DNA of 31,019 nt from Anaerolineaceae bacterium (GCA_003524305.1 DQHW01000001.1:1-31019); one strand, 5' to 3'; shown: positions 21,398 to 29,128, counted from the first letter of the stretch. The notes: generated by a model from the letters alone, not told the origin. Numbers and translations: made by a program.

Positions 21398-24300
21398 ATG
21401 AATAACTTGATCAATAACACATCAGACGAAAACGAAGAAACTACCAAAAAGCGAAACAGCGCCAAACCTGATGCGGATGCTGATTCCAAAGATACTACTG
21501 CCCCCATAATCCCAAAAGATGGATCAACGGATCCGTTCTTCACTATGCAGTTTGACACCACCCGCGGCATCAACGATATAGAAGATATGCCCACAATGAT
21601 GGTGGATCCCGTCACCGATGACAATGAGAAAACGATAATCATGGATGATCTTGGCGCTCCACCACCGGGGACATCGGACGCACTGCCAAATCACGTTGAC
21701 GAAACTGACTTGGGCGCAACCAGGGTAATACCAACGGCCTTTGCCCAATCGATGACACCACCAACCTTGCCTGAAAAATCCGTGGTTCCAGCGGTGTTAA
21801 AACGTAAACCCCGCAAAATGCCCGCCCAGCCGAAAAAGGGAGTGAATCTAAACGGCTGCCTGGTAAAAGGTTTGGTCATTTTGCTTTTTGCCATGGTACT
21901 TGGTCTTGTGATCGCCGGCGCATTTCTGGTCTACCAGTATTTCACCATTGCAGCCAGCCTGCCAGGGATTGATGATATCAAGCAGAAAGCCTCGCAATTT
22001 GAAACCACCCGTTTTTATGATCGAAATGGCCAACTGCTTTATGAAATGATTGATCCCAACGCGGGCCGCAGAACATATATCCCGATAGACCAGATATCCC
22101 CTGCACTGATTGCCGCCACCATCGCCATTGAAGACAAGGAGTACTACAACCATCCCGGGTTCGATGTCTTTGCCCTGCTACGCGCGTTGATTCAAAACTA
22201 TACCAGCGGTGAAGTGGTTTCTGGTGCTTCGACCATTACCCAGCAGCTTGCACGCACACTCTTCTTCAGTCCACAGGAGCGCGTGGAGATTTCGATGCGG
22301 CGCAAAGCACGCGAGATCATCCTGGCGTCAGAGTTAACCAGGCGTTACTCCAAAGACGAAATACTTGAACTCTATTTGAACGAGATCAGTTACGGCAACC
22401 TGGCATACGGTATCGAAGCCGCAGCAGAAACTTATTTCAACACCACTGCCAGCGACCTTACCCTGGCGCAATCTGCTTTTCTGGCAGGTTTACCCCAGGC
22501 GCCCAGCGTGTATGATATTTTTACTGCCCGTGACGCCACCTTGCTTCGTGTCAAACAGACCATCACAGCCATGTATGAATTATCAACCGAAAAGAATTGC
22601 ATCCGGATTGAGGATATTGAACAACGAATTTGTGTAGATTCTCAAACTGCGGCAGATGTTTATGCATATATTGAAAACTATGATTTCGTGCAGCGTGCGA
22701 ACCCGATGGTCTATCCGCATTGGGTGAACTACATCATCACGCTGCTCGAAGAAAAATACGATGCTCAGACCATCTATCGTTCCGGGTTCAAGGTTTACAC
22801 CACACTCGATCCGCAGCTTCAAATCGAAGCAGACCGCATCGTCGCGGAACAAGTGGCCAACCTGGTCGATAATCACGCCACTGACGGTGCGCTGGTCGCC
22901 ATCCGCCCCTCAACAGGCGAGGTGCTCGCCATGACCGGCTCAGCAGATTTTTACAATGATGCCATTGCCGGACAGATCAACATGGCACTTTCTCCGCGTC
23001 AGCCAGGCTCATCTTTCAAACCGCTGACTTACGCCGCTGCCTTTGAAAAAGGCTGGACCCCCTCCACCCTGATCTGGGATGTACCTTCCGAATTTACGCC
23101 TTCTGGAAATGCAGATGATACACGCGCTCCATACATCCCCGTCAATTATGACGGAAAATTCCACGGACCGGTGACAGTGCGGTCTGCCCTTGCAAACAGC
23201 TACAACATCCCTGCCGTAAAAGCATTGGCGTTTGTGGGTATTTATGACAATCCCAATATTGCCGGCGAAGACGGTTTGATCGCCTTTGCAAAACGCATGG
23301 GCATCACCACTCTCACCCGCAACGATTACGGCATGGCGCTGACACTGGGAGGCGGTGAAGTCACCCTGTTTCAAATGACTTCCGCTTTTTCAACTTTCGC
23401 CAACAACGGATTGAAGATTGATCCGGTCGCCATTACCCGTATTGAAGACTACCAGGGCAACTTGATCTTCGAAGAAACTATCGAAAACGGCACCCAGGTG
23501 ATCAGCCCGGAACATGCTTATCTGATTACTTCCATCCTTTCAGATGGCAAAGCGCGTGCACCCATGTTTGGATCCAACTCAATCCTTAACCTGCCCTTCC
23601 AGGCTGCGGCCAAAACCGGCACCACCAATGACTACAAAGATAACTGGACGCTCGGCTATACGCCAGATTTGGCTGTGGGTGTATGGGTCGGCAACGCGGA
23701 TAACTCAGCGATGATCAATACCACCGGCATTTCAGGTGCTGCACCCATCTGGGCTCAATTTATGACCTATGCCGTGCCCTACCTGACAGGCGGCAATCCT
23801 TCATCCTTCACCCGCCCTTCAGGCATCGTGGATAAGGTCATCTGCTCGGCGTCTGGCACCGAACCGTCACAGTGGTGTCCAGATCAGCGCAGTGAGATCT
23901 TCGCCCAAGATCAACTGCCCCTGCCACAAGAAGAGGATCTATGGAAAAACGCCCAGGTGGATACCTGGACAAATTTGAGCGCTTCGCCGGCTTGCCAGGA
24001 ATTTACTTCGGAGAAATACGTGCTCAATGTAACCGATCCCTGGGCAATCAAATGGATCAATGAAAAAGATGCAGGCAAAACCTGGGCAGAGAAAAACGGA
24101 TTTTCTGCACCGGTGATTTTTGTACCTTCAAGAGCCTGCAAAGGGGATGATCCACGCCCGACCCTGGTCTTTGTTGGGCTGGAAGACCGGCAAGTTATTA
24201 GTGCCAACACGATTGACCTGTATGCTGTGGTTAATGCGACTGCGAATTTTGAAAGCTTTTACCTTGAGTATGGATACGGTGACAACCCATCCGTCTGGAT

Positions 24301-24604
24301 GCGTTTGGCTGAATCAAGCAACGCGTCGGCATCACCGCAGAAGCTGCTCACCTGGGACCTTGCCAGCGCACAAAACGGTATTGTCACCTTGCATTTATAT
24401 TTGAAATCCAACAACAAAGGGTATGCTGAAAAATTCTTGCGCTTGAACTTGCAGCTACCCACCCCGACCATTACGCAGACCCCGACGATTACGGTCACTC
24501 CAACGGTTACTATCACCCCCACGATGACTGAGACGCCAACGGTGACAGATACACCAACTCCCACTGTAACGCCGACCGAAACACCAACTCCCACGGCAAC
24601 TTAA
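21398..24604 (+). CDS. Bifunctional penicillin-binding protein 1A (GT51 + transpeptidase)
   Basis: 1068-aa class A PBP that polymerises and cross-links peptidoglycan. A ~150-residue disordered acidic cytoplasmic tail is followed by one membrane helix (~157-181). Then comes the glycosyltransferase domain (~195-390) with EDKEYYNHPG (catalytic E245), GASTITQQLARTLFF and RRKAREIILASELTRRY. The transpeptidase domain (~465-790) has SSFK (S538), SYN (601-603) and KTGTT (K739). After ~790 there is a linker, an Ig-like stretch (~930-1020), and a Thr/Pro tail of about 45 residues (from ~1020). All catalytic residues are present. The start ATG 21398 has only a weak ribosome site. It is divergent from the glycosidase-like/c-di-AMP operon. 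Confidence 0.95.
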   Translation: MNNLINNTSDENEETTKKRNSAKPDADADSKDTTAPIIPKDGSTDPFFTMQFDTTRGINDIEDMPTMMVDPVTDDNEKTIIMDDLGAPPPGTSDALPNHVDETDLGATRVIPTAFAQSMTPPTLPEKSVVPAVLKRKPRKMPAQPKKGVNLNGCLVKGLVILLFAMVLGLVIAGAFLVYQYFTIAASLPGIDDIKQKASQFETTRFYDRNGQLLYEMIDPNAGRRTYIPIDQISPALIAATIAIEDKEYYNHPGFDVFALLRALIQNYTSGEVVSGASTITQQLARTLFFSPQERVEISMRRKAREIILASELTRRYSKDEILELYLNEISYGNLAYGIEAAAETYFNTTASDLTLAQSAFLAGLPQAPSVYDIFTARDATLLRVKQTITAMYELSTEKNCIRIEDIEQRICVDSQTAADVYAYIENYDFVQRANPMVYPHWVNYIITLLEEKYDAQTIYRSGFKVYTTLDPQLQIEADRIVAEQVANLVDNHATDGALVAIRPSTGEVLAMTGSADFYNDAIAGQINMALSPRQPGSSFKPLTYAAAFEKGWTPSTLIWDVPSEFTPSGNADDTRAPYIPVNYDGKFHGPVTVRSALANSYNIPAVKALAFVGIYDNPNIAGEDGLIAFAKRMGITTLTRNDYGMALTLGGGEVTLFQMTSAFSTFANNGLKIDPVAITRIEDYQGNLIFEETIENGTQVISPEHAYLITSILSDGKARAPMFGSNSILNLPFQAAAKTGTTNDYKDNWTLGYTPDLAVGVWVGNADNSAMINTTGISGAAPIWAQFMTYAVPYLTGGNPSSFTRPSGIVDKVICSASGTEPSQWCPDQRSEIFAQDQLPLPQEEDLWKNAQVDTWTNLSASPACQEFTSEKYVLNVTDPWAIKWINEKDAGKTWAEKNGFSAPVIFVPSRACKGDDPRPTLVFVGLEDRQVISANTIDLYAVVNATANFESFYLEYGYGDNPSVWMRLAESSNASASPQKLLTWDLASAQNGIVTLHLYLKSNNKGYAEKFLRLNLQLPTPTITQTPTITVTPTVTITPTMTETPTVTDTPTPTVTPTETPTPTAT

Positions 24605-24614
24605 CAGCGTAAGT

Positions 24615-24652
24615 GCGGTTCACGCGAAGCGTTCAATTTCAGGATGAACCGC
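24615..24652. repeat. Inverted repeat between convergent PBP1A and DUF711 genes
   Basis: GCGGTTCA (24615-24622) pairs with TGAACCGC (24645-24652) around a 22-base loop; GGGGGCGG continues the right side on the minus strand. It could be a terminator for both genes, though no T run follows. It resembles common dispersed palindromes in this group of bacteria; unverified. Confidence 0.45.
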
Positions 24653-24655
24653 CCC

Positions 24656-25879
24656 CTACAAATGTACCTTTCTCGGCTTGAGCGGAATCTCGGCGGCTGA
24701 CATTATTGGGGCTGATACTATCTGGCCATCCGTGTTAATCACCCGGCTGTTGGCAAAATAGCCGAATTCAAATTCAGTCGCATCACCCTCTCTTTTGCCA
24801 GGGATGGGCATTAACCTGCCCGTGAGCGGCTTGCCCAGCCGGGTGGCGAGGCTTGCCAGATCCAACAAAATTGCTGCCAGTTCATCGATTGAAGTATCCC
24901 CGGGCAAAGGGATGGTATCCAGCCCGGTGCCGCAGACCGCAGAATAGAGCAGCAAATCCTTGATGGAAAGCCCGCCCTCCGCAGCGCGTTTGGCTAGCAC
25001 GGAATCTTCCATCACCGCCAGCATCAGTCCGTTAAAACCAATTCTTGGCCACCTGCCAGCATCCAGTGCGTCGGCGATGAAGGCGGCCGCAGCCAGTGAT
25101 CCAGCACTGCCGATGCGTTCCAAGCCGAGTAATTCGAAAGCCTTGCCAAGAGAACACCAATCCTCGGGGAAAGGCGCAGGGGAGAAATCGAAGCCTTTAA
25201 AGATTACATGATGTTTTTGTGCAATCCGTTCGCAAATAGGGGTTAATCGGTCTGAAGCCGATTCAAGTGAAATCAAGAATTGACTGCGCGCCTGTTCAAG
25301 CGAAGCGTCAGATGAAAATGCCTTGACGGCTTCATCTGCGCACTCCATTGCCAGCGAGAAAGCAGCGGGTTCTCCAGCGGCATGATAAGCCGCCGGAAAG
25401 AACGGCGCGTGTGGAGGCACGTTTGCCAGCGCCGCAAAACGCAGGTTGGCAAATCCGTCTGGTGAGAGGATTGATGTTTGTTGGATGATCTTCGCGCATG
25501 CTATTACCGCTGGGGGATAAACCGCGCGATTGTCAGAAATAATTCCGCCAAAGAATATATTTTGTGTGGCAGCCAATAATTCAGGAATCAACTTGTAAGC
25601 TTCCAGCATACCAGGGGTCGCTGGTCCCACTGAAAGGTAATCCCAACCATGGGCATTGATCGCCGTTTCGACATTTTTGAGCACGCTAATTTGTTCATCA
25701 AGCGAACCGGTCAACCAGCCAGGGAATGGAGAAGTTGCCAGACGAGTGGATTCAACCTCAAAGGACTCAGCTTCAACCGCTGCGCGCAGCTCACGGCTGA
25801 ACAAGGATAACGGTTTAAGTTGTGCGTCGATAAGATCATATTTTGGATCAACAAAACTGGTGATGGATCGGATTTTCAT
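24656..25879 (-). CDS. DUF711 family protein
   Basis: 407-aa soluble protein of the DUF711/UPF0210 family, distantly related to glycyl-radical-fold enzymes in structure but of unknown function. Recognised from ANVPPHAPFFPAAYH (~152-166), a GFDFSPAPFPEDW segment (~228-240), MLAVMEDSVLAKRAAEGGLSI and the conserved VCGTGLDTIPLPGD (~313-326). It is somewhat shorter than the ~450-aa archetype. Its ATG overlaps the stop of the SpoU methyltransferase gene by four bases (ATGA), so it is translated with it. It converges on PBP1A. Confidence 0.85.
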   Translation of the reverse strand: MKIRSITSFVDPKYDLIDAQLKPLSLFSRELRAAVEAESFEVESTRLATSPFPGWLTGSLDEQISVLKNVETAINAHGWDYLSVGPATPGMLEAYKLIPELLAATQNIFFGGIISDNRAVYPPAVIACAKIIQQTSILSPDGFANLRFAALANVPPHAPFFPAAYHAAGEPAAFSLAMECADEAVKAFSSDASLEQARSQFLISLESASDRLTPICERIAQKHHVIFKGFDFSPAPFPEDWCSLGKAFELLGLERIGSAGSLAAAAFIADALDAGRWPRIGFNGLMLAVMEDSVLAKRAAEGGLSIKDLLLYSAVCGTGLDTIPLPGDTSIDELAAILLDLASLATRLGKPLTGRLMPIPGKREGDATEFEFGYFANSRVINTDGQIVSAPIMSAAEIPLKPRKVHL

Positions 25880-26679
25880 GCGCTTCTTTGCCTGACCACT
25901 TCAAAAAGAATGATGGATGCCGCAACGGCCGCATTCAAAGACTCGATTCCGCCCGGCATGGGGATGTTGATCAAACCATCCACGGCTTTTTTAACTTCAG
26001 GGCTGGCGCCATCCGCCTCGCCGCCGACCACCAGGGCGATCGGGCTTTTCAGATCGGCTTTCCAAAGAGCAGTACCCCCCGCGGATTCAGCCAGGTAAGT
26101 GGTAAGTGGTTGCTGTTGGCTCTTGCAGAGATCGAAAATCTCGTTCCAGCTTTTCAATACAATGGGAACATAAAAATGAGCGCCCATGGCAGAGCGTACA
26201 ACTTTTGGCGACCAGGCATCCACGCTGCCGGGGGTACAGAAAACAGCTTGAGCGCCAGCCGCCACCGCCGTGCGCAAAATCGTCCCCAGGTTGCCGGGGT
26301 CGCGCACCTGGTCAATCACCAATACAAAATCCATTTGACCGGGCAGGTGCAGCGGATGGGTCTGCATGACCATCAGGAGCCCCTGGGTGGTCTCTGTATC
26401 GGATATGACGTCCAGAATATCATGTTTGACTAAAAACACCTTGCTGCCCGCTGTGCCTGCCTGCTGCACCAGCTCCAATCCCCTGGCAGAACAGGCATCC
26501 GAATAAAGCACAAGTCTGGGCGGGATGCCTGTTTTTAAGGCTTCTTCGCAAAGACGGACACCTTCGACAATAAAAGAGCCGTGTTCTTCACGTGCAGTTT
26601 TCTTTGCCAGCAGTTCGCGGATGTGCTGAACATGCTGATTTTTTGAAGAGGTGATCATTTCGGGGTCTGTATTTGGCAT
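25876..26679 (-). CDS. SpoU/TrmH-family RNA ribose 2'-O-methyltransferase
   Basis: 267-aa methyltransferase with the deep-knot SPOUT fold. The N-terminal L30e-like substrate domain (~8-95; HIRELLAKKTAREEHGSFIVEG) precedes the catalytic part. Motif 1 is FVLVIDQVRDPGNLGTILRTAVAAGA (~107-132, catalytic Arg in ILRTA), motif 2 is IALVVGGEADG, and motif 3 is INIPMPGGIESLNAAVAASIILFE. It methylates a tRNA or rRNA ribose; the site cannot be told. ATG 26679 is chosen because a -10 box ends exactly six bases upstream, giving a probable leaderless mRNA. AGGTAG eleven bases upstream is too far to be a good ribosome site. Confidence 0.92.
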   Translation of the reverse strand: MPNTDPEMITSSKNQHVQHIRELLAKKTAREEHGSFIVEGVRLCEEALKTGIPPRLVLYSDACSARGLELVQQAGTAGSKVFLVKHDILDVISDTETTQGLLMVMQTHPLHLPGQMDFVLVIDQVRDPGNLGTILRTAVAAGAQAVFCTPGSVDAWSPKVVRSAMGAHFYVPIVLKSWNEIFDLCKSQQQPLTTYLAESAGGTALWKADLKSPIALVVGGEADGASPEVKKAVDGLINIPMPGGIESLNAAVAASIILFEVVRQRSA

Positions 26680-26685
26680 AGGATA

Positions 26686-26691
26686 ATTCTA
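26686..26691 (-). promoter_or_regulatory. -10 box six bases before the SpoU start
   Basis: TAGAAT (26691-26686), then TATCCT, then ATG at 26679. The -35 is poor (TTGTAA with a 19-base spacer is the best). It shares the same -10-to-ATG distance as the promoters at 21323 and 27517. Confidence 0.4.
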
Positions 26692-26804
26692 CCTGTAAAA
26701 AGAAAATGGATTACAAAGGAAATTCGCAATTCTATTTTTTATTAAAAATACTATTTGAATAAGATCAATTGCCTGTTTTTTTACAAATTTCACAAGAAAT
26801 TAAT

Positions 26805-26838
26805 AAAAAAATGCCTGCCTAAATCAGACAAGCAGGCA
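26805..26838 (-). terminator. Strong rho-independent terminator of the higBA unit
   Basis: Stem TGCCTGC (26812-26818) with GCAGGCA (26832-26838). On the minus strand it is followed by seven T (plus-strand A run 26805-26811). It lies 42 bases after the antitoxin stop. Confidence 0.9.
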
Positions 26839-26879
26839 CACAATGCAATAGTTCAAAATATTGAAAAACCACGTTGGGG

Positions 26880-27161
26880 TTATGAAGTGGATAATCGAAT
26901 TTGAAGATTGGTTCCCACCGCTTCAGCATATTTTTGGATTGTCGAAAGTCTTACATCATCTGCATGGTTTTCAATTCGAGAGATTGCCGATTTATTAGTC
27001 TGCAATCTTTTTGCCACCTCTTCCTGAGTAAGACCAGCTGATTCTCGAGCCTGGCGTAAAATTATACCGATCCGAAAATCGGCATAACCGACTTCGTAAT
27101 TTTCTGCAAACTCAGGATCGCGTTCTGTGCGTTTTTTAATATACTTTTGTAAATCACTCAT
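26880..27161 (-). CDS. higA: HigA-like antitoxin, XRE helix-turn-helix
   Basis: 93-aa DNA-binding antitoxin. An N-terminal helical arm (MSDLQKYIKKRTERDPEFAENYEVGYADF) contains the toxin-contact type of sequence. A Cro/C1 helix-turn-helix follows at ~33-85: LRQARESAGLTQEEVAKRL, TNKSAISRIENH and VRLSTIQKYAEAVG. It overlaps the end of the toxin gene by eight bases, so its translation is coupled. It should repress the shared promoter through the palindrome at 27519 and neutralise the toxin. Confidence 0.85.
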   Translation of the reverse strand: MSDLQKYIKKRTERDPEFAENYEVGYADFRIGIILRQARESAGLTQEEVAKRLQTNKSAISRIENHADDVRLSTIQKYAEAVGTNLQIRLSTS

Positions 27162-27510
27162 TGTCTAATCTCCTGGATAAATAATCCTTCCTTCGCCGAC
27201 CCGCCAACTCAATTTCTCGAACAGGTGTTTTTTGTGTTTTTTTGATAAATGCATTTGTCAAAATCACTAAAACTCCACTTTCGAAAAAACCCAACAATCT
27301 AAAGTCATCACTTCCAAATTGCACTCGAACTTCCCAAAGATCATCCTGACCTATCAGTTTCTTGAAGTATTGAATAGGAACATTTTCCAATTCTTCAATT
27401 AATTTCAGCACCCACGTAATCTTCTTCGCTTGCTTACCAGTCAAGGAATCCAAAAAAATTTCGATCGGACATGGACCATTAGGCAAGTGATAGAAGATTA
27501 CTGAACGCAT
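27154..27510 (-). CDS. higB: HigB/RelE-superfamily toxin (Gp49-like)
   Basis: 118-aa toxin of the phage Gp49/HigB-like branch, a ribosome-associated mRNA endonuclease. Recognised by PNGPCPIEIFLDSL, the core KKLIGQDDLWEVRVQFGSDDFRLLGFF (~50-75) and the C-terminal ILTNAFIKKTQKTPVREIELA (~82-102), which carries the basic residues used in cleavage in the family. Toxin-before-antitoxin order is typical for HigBA. A -10 box lies six bases before ATG 27510 and no ribosome site is visible, so the toxin may be made from a leaderless transcript. Confidence 0.85.
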   Translation of the reverse strand: MRSVIFYHLPNGPCPIEIFLDSLTGKQAKKITWVLKLIEELENVPIQYFKKLIGQDDLWEVRVQFGSDDFRLLGFFESGVLVILTNAFIKKTQKTPVREIELAGRRRKDYLSRRLDNE

Positions 27511-27516
27511 AACAAC

Positions 27517-27545
27517 ATGTTAACATATATGTTAACTTATTTCAA
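27517..27545 (-). promoter_or_regulatory. higBA promoter, leaderless start
   Basis: TTGAAA (27545-27540), 17-base spacer, TAACAT (27522-27517), then GTTGTT and ATG at 27510. The operator palindrome 27519-27536 lies inside the promoter. Confidence 0.6.
27519..27536. promoter_or_regulatory. 18-bp perfect palindrome, HigBA operator (proposed)
   Basis: GTTAACATATATGTTAAC reads identically on both strands. It spans the region between the -35 and the -10 box of the higBA promoter, the usual place for antitoxin autorepression. Confidence 0.8.
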
Positions 27546-27633
27546 GTACATTTAGATATTTTAAAGCTAATAATTAAATTAAAACGGGGCGGATTTAGAG
27601 GGTCATCCCGGAACAGCATTAAGCAGAAGAGCA

Positions 27634-27667
27634 AGAATTCGATTTCTTATATCAGAAATCGAATTCT
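27634..27667. repeat. 14-bp perfect hairpin in the higBA-rplT gap
   Basis: AGAATTCGATTTCT (27634-27647) pairs perfectly with its complement (27654-27667) around a six-base loop TATATC. No T run follows. On the minus strand the flank continues TTGCTCTTCTGCTTAATGC and CCGGGATGACC, which looks like a dispersed intergenic repeat. It lies beyond the rplT terminator. Confidence 0.6.
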
Positions 27668-27684
27668 GCCTAAGGTAGTTAAAG

Positions 27685-27714
27685 AAAATGGGATGGCTTT
27701 TTAAAGGCCATCCC
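27685..27714 (-). terminator. Terminator after rplT
   Basis: GGGATGGC (27690-27697) pairs with GCCATCCC (27707-27714). On the minus strand it is followed by ATTTTCTTT. It ends the infC-rpmI-rplT transcript. Confidence 0.8.
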
Positions 27715-27735
27715 GTGATTGTTGTTGAGGTTTTT

Positions 27736-28089
27736 TTACTTCGCTGCTTTGGCTTTTTCGACGATAGCGGTGAACGCTTTCGGTTCGCGTGCGGCGAGAT
27801 CAGCAAGCATCTTGCGGTTCAACAGAATGTTGGATTTGCGCAGGGCAAAGATCAACTGACTGTAAGATAAACCGTTCTGGCGGGCGCCAGCGTTGATGCG
27901 AGTGATCCACAGGCGGCGCAGATCGCGTTTGCGATTCTTGCGGTCGCGGGTTGAATACCACATGCTCTTTAAGCGGGCTTCATTGGCGCGGCGGATGAGT
28001 AAATGCCGACTGCCAAATTGACCTTTTGTAAACTTTAAAACTTTCTTGTGACGAAGATGCCCGTGAGGACCACCTTTTACACGTGCCAT
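27736..28089 (-). CDS. rplT: 50S ribosomal protein L20
   Basis: 117-aa protein of the usual L20 size. It starts MARVKGGPHGHLRHKKVLK, has the KGQFGSRHLLIRRANEARLKSM segment, then STRDRKNRKRDLRRLWITRINAGAR, the conserved stretch that binds 23S rRNA, and a C-terminal globular domain ending LAAREPKAFTAIVEKAK. L20 is needed for early 50S assembly and represses its own operon in several bacteria. GGAG lies six bases before ATG 28089. Last gene of infC-rpmI-rplT. Confidence 0.97.
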   Translation of the reverse strand: MARVKGGPHGHLRHKKVLKFTKGQFGSRHLLIRRANEARLKSMWYSTRDRKNRKRDLRRLWITRINAGARQNGLSYSQLIFALRKSNILLNRKMLADLAAREPKAFTAIVEKAKAAK

Positions 28090-28189
28090 GTTAAGCTCCT
28101 TTGCGAACCCCTGGGCGCCGGTTTTTCAACCCGTTGCATACACCCAACAGACGCACTAAATCGGATACGACCTTGTCAGTCTTTGACGC

Positions 28190-28417
28190 CTATTCCATAT
28201 TGGGGGCGAGACGATTGACGCGCTTAATGACCTTGGACCCTTTGACTCTGACCATTTCAGCGAACAACGCCTTTGTGCGTGACGGGGTGCGGCGCCGTAA
28301 ATGGCTTTTGCCGCCCTTCGTACGTACAAGGACGCCAGACCCGGTCAAACGAAAGCGCTTGGAAGTGGCTTTATGGGTCTTGAGTTTGTACTTGGGTGTT
28401 TTTACCTTTGCTGTCAC
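28190..28417 (-). CDS. rpmI: 50S ribosomal protein L35
   Basis: 75-aa L35, slightly longer than the usual ~65 because of an N-terminal extension (MTAKVKTPKY). The conserved KLKTHKATSKRFRLTGSG motif (~11-28) and the following KSHLRRRTPSRTKAL are diagnostic. It begins with GTG (28417-28415), with AGGAG six bases upstream. It lies between infC and rplT as in most bacteria. A 100-base gap, with no clear feature, separates it from rplT. Confidence 0.95.
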   Translation of the reverse strand: MTAKVKTPKYKLKTHKATSKRFRLTGSGVLVRTKGGKSHLRRRTPSRTKALFAEMVRVKGSKVIKRVNRLAPNME

Positions 28418-28436
28418 AGCGAACTCCTCTCAACAA

Positions 28437-28466
28437 AATGTGCGATTGCTTGCGCAATCGCACATT
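28437..28466 (-). promoter_or_regulatory. 13-bp hairpin between infC and rpmI (attenuator or L20 operator)
   Basis: AATGTGCGATTGC (28437-28449) pairs with its complement (28454-28466) around a TTGC loop. On the minus strand it is followed by TTTTGTTG and lies just before the rpmI ribosome site (~13 bases). It could be an intra-operon attenuator, or the folded site by which L20 represses rpmI-rplT as in E. coli. Confidence 0.6.
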
Positions 28467-28489
28467 ATACCAGAAGATTTGATTTTCGT

Positions 28490-29065
28490 TTAGGCTTCTT
28501 GCGTTTCTTGTGTTTCAGACTCTTGAGTTTCAGTTGTCTTTTTCTTGGCCGGCGACTTCAAGGGGCCAAGCACCATGCCCATGGTGCGGCCTTCAATATT
28601 CGGAGATTGCTCAATGATGCCAACATCGGCCAGTTCCTGGGCAATTTCACGCAAGTCTTCAAGTGCAATTTCAGGATATGTTATTTCGCGTCCTCTGAAG
28701 CGGATGGTGACTTTGACTTTGTTGCCTTCCAATAACCATTTACGTGCATCGCGGGTCTTGAATCCACGGTGATGTTCGTTGGTTTTTGGGCGCAGCCGAA
28801 TTTCCTTGACCTCAATTTTGGTCTGGGCTTTACGGGCTTCTTTGTCTTTTTTGGTTCGTTCATAAAGGAACTTGCCAAAATCCATCACCCTGCAGACAGG
28901 GGGTTCAGAATTGGGGGCGACCTCAACGAGATCAAGTTCAGCATCGCGTGCGATTTGCATTGCCTTCTGGATCGGAACCACACCGATGTTTTCGTTTTCC
29001 GGTCCAATTAAGCGAACTTCGTTTACCCGGATCAATTCATTGACGCGAAAAGTTTGAGTACTGAT
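28490..29065 (-). CDS. infC: Translation initiation factor IF-3, AUC start codon
   Basis: 191-aa IF-3 when started at ATC 29065. In-frame reading from there gives a normal N-terminus, STQTFRVNELIRVNEVRLIG, followed by the two-domain factor: N-domain to ~80, linker with YERTKKDKEARKA, and C-domain with KTNEHHRGFKTRDARKWL and VTIRFRGREITY. A disordered Thr/Glu tail ends it. ATG or GTG starts are absent between the upstream stop and residue 20, and TTG 29035 would cut the conserved start. AGGAG seven bases before ATC fits. A rare start is expected in infC, which E. coli reads from AUU for autoregulation. Confidence 0.9.
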   Translation of the reverse strand: MSTQTFRVNELIRVNEVRLIGPENENIGVVPIQKAMQIARDAELDLVEVAPNSEPPVCRVMDFGKFLYERTKKDKEARKAQTKIEVKEIRLRPKTNEHHRGFKTRDARKWLLEGNKVKVTIRFRGREITYPEIALEDLREIAQELADVGIIEQSPNIEGRTMGMVLGPLKSPAKKKTTETQESETQETQEA

Positions 29066-29098
29066 AGTTTTTCTCCTGATTTTAACTATTTAACAGAA

Positions 29099-29117
29099 GC
29101 CCGTTCAGTGAACGGGC
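29099..29117. promoter_or_regulatory. infC leader hairpin
   Basis: GCCCGTTC (29099-29106) and GAACGGGC (29110-29117) form an 8-bp GC-rich stem with a three-base loop. It lies at the very 5' end of the predicted infC transcript (start near 29122), about 35 bases before the AUC start. It may stabilise the message or be a regulatory site. Confidence 0.55.
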
Positions 29118-29128
29118 CCACTGTATAA

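Noticed and set aside
27603..27806. 67-codon minus-strand ORF downstream of rplT
   Set aside because: It overlaps the end of rplT in another frame and runs through the terminator and hairpin; no ribosome site.
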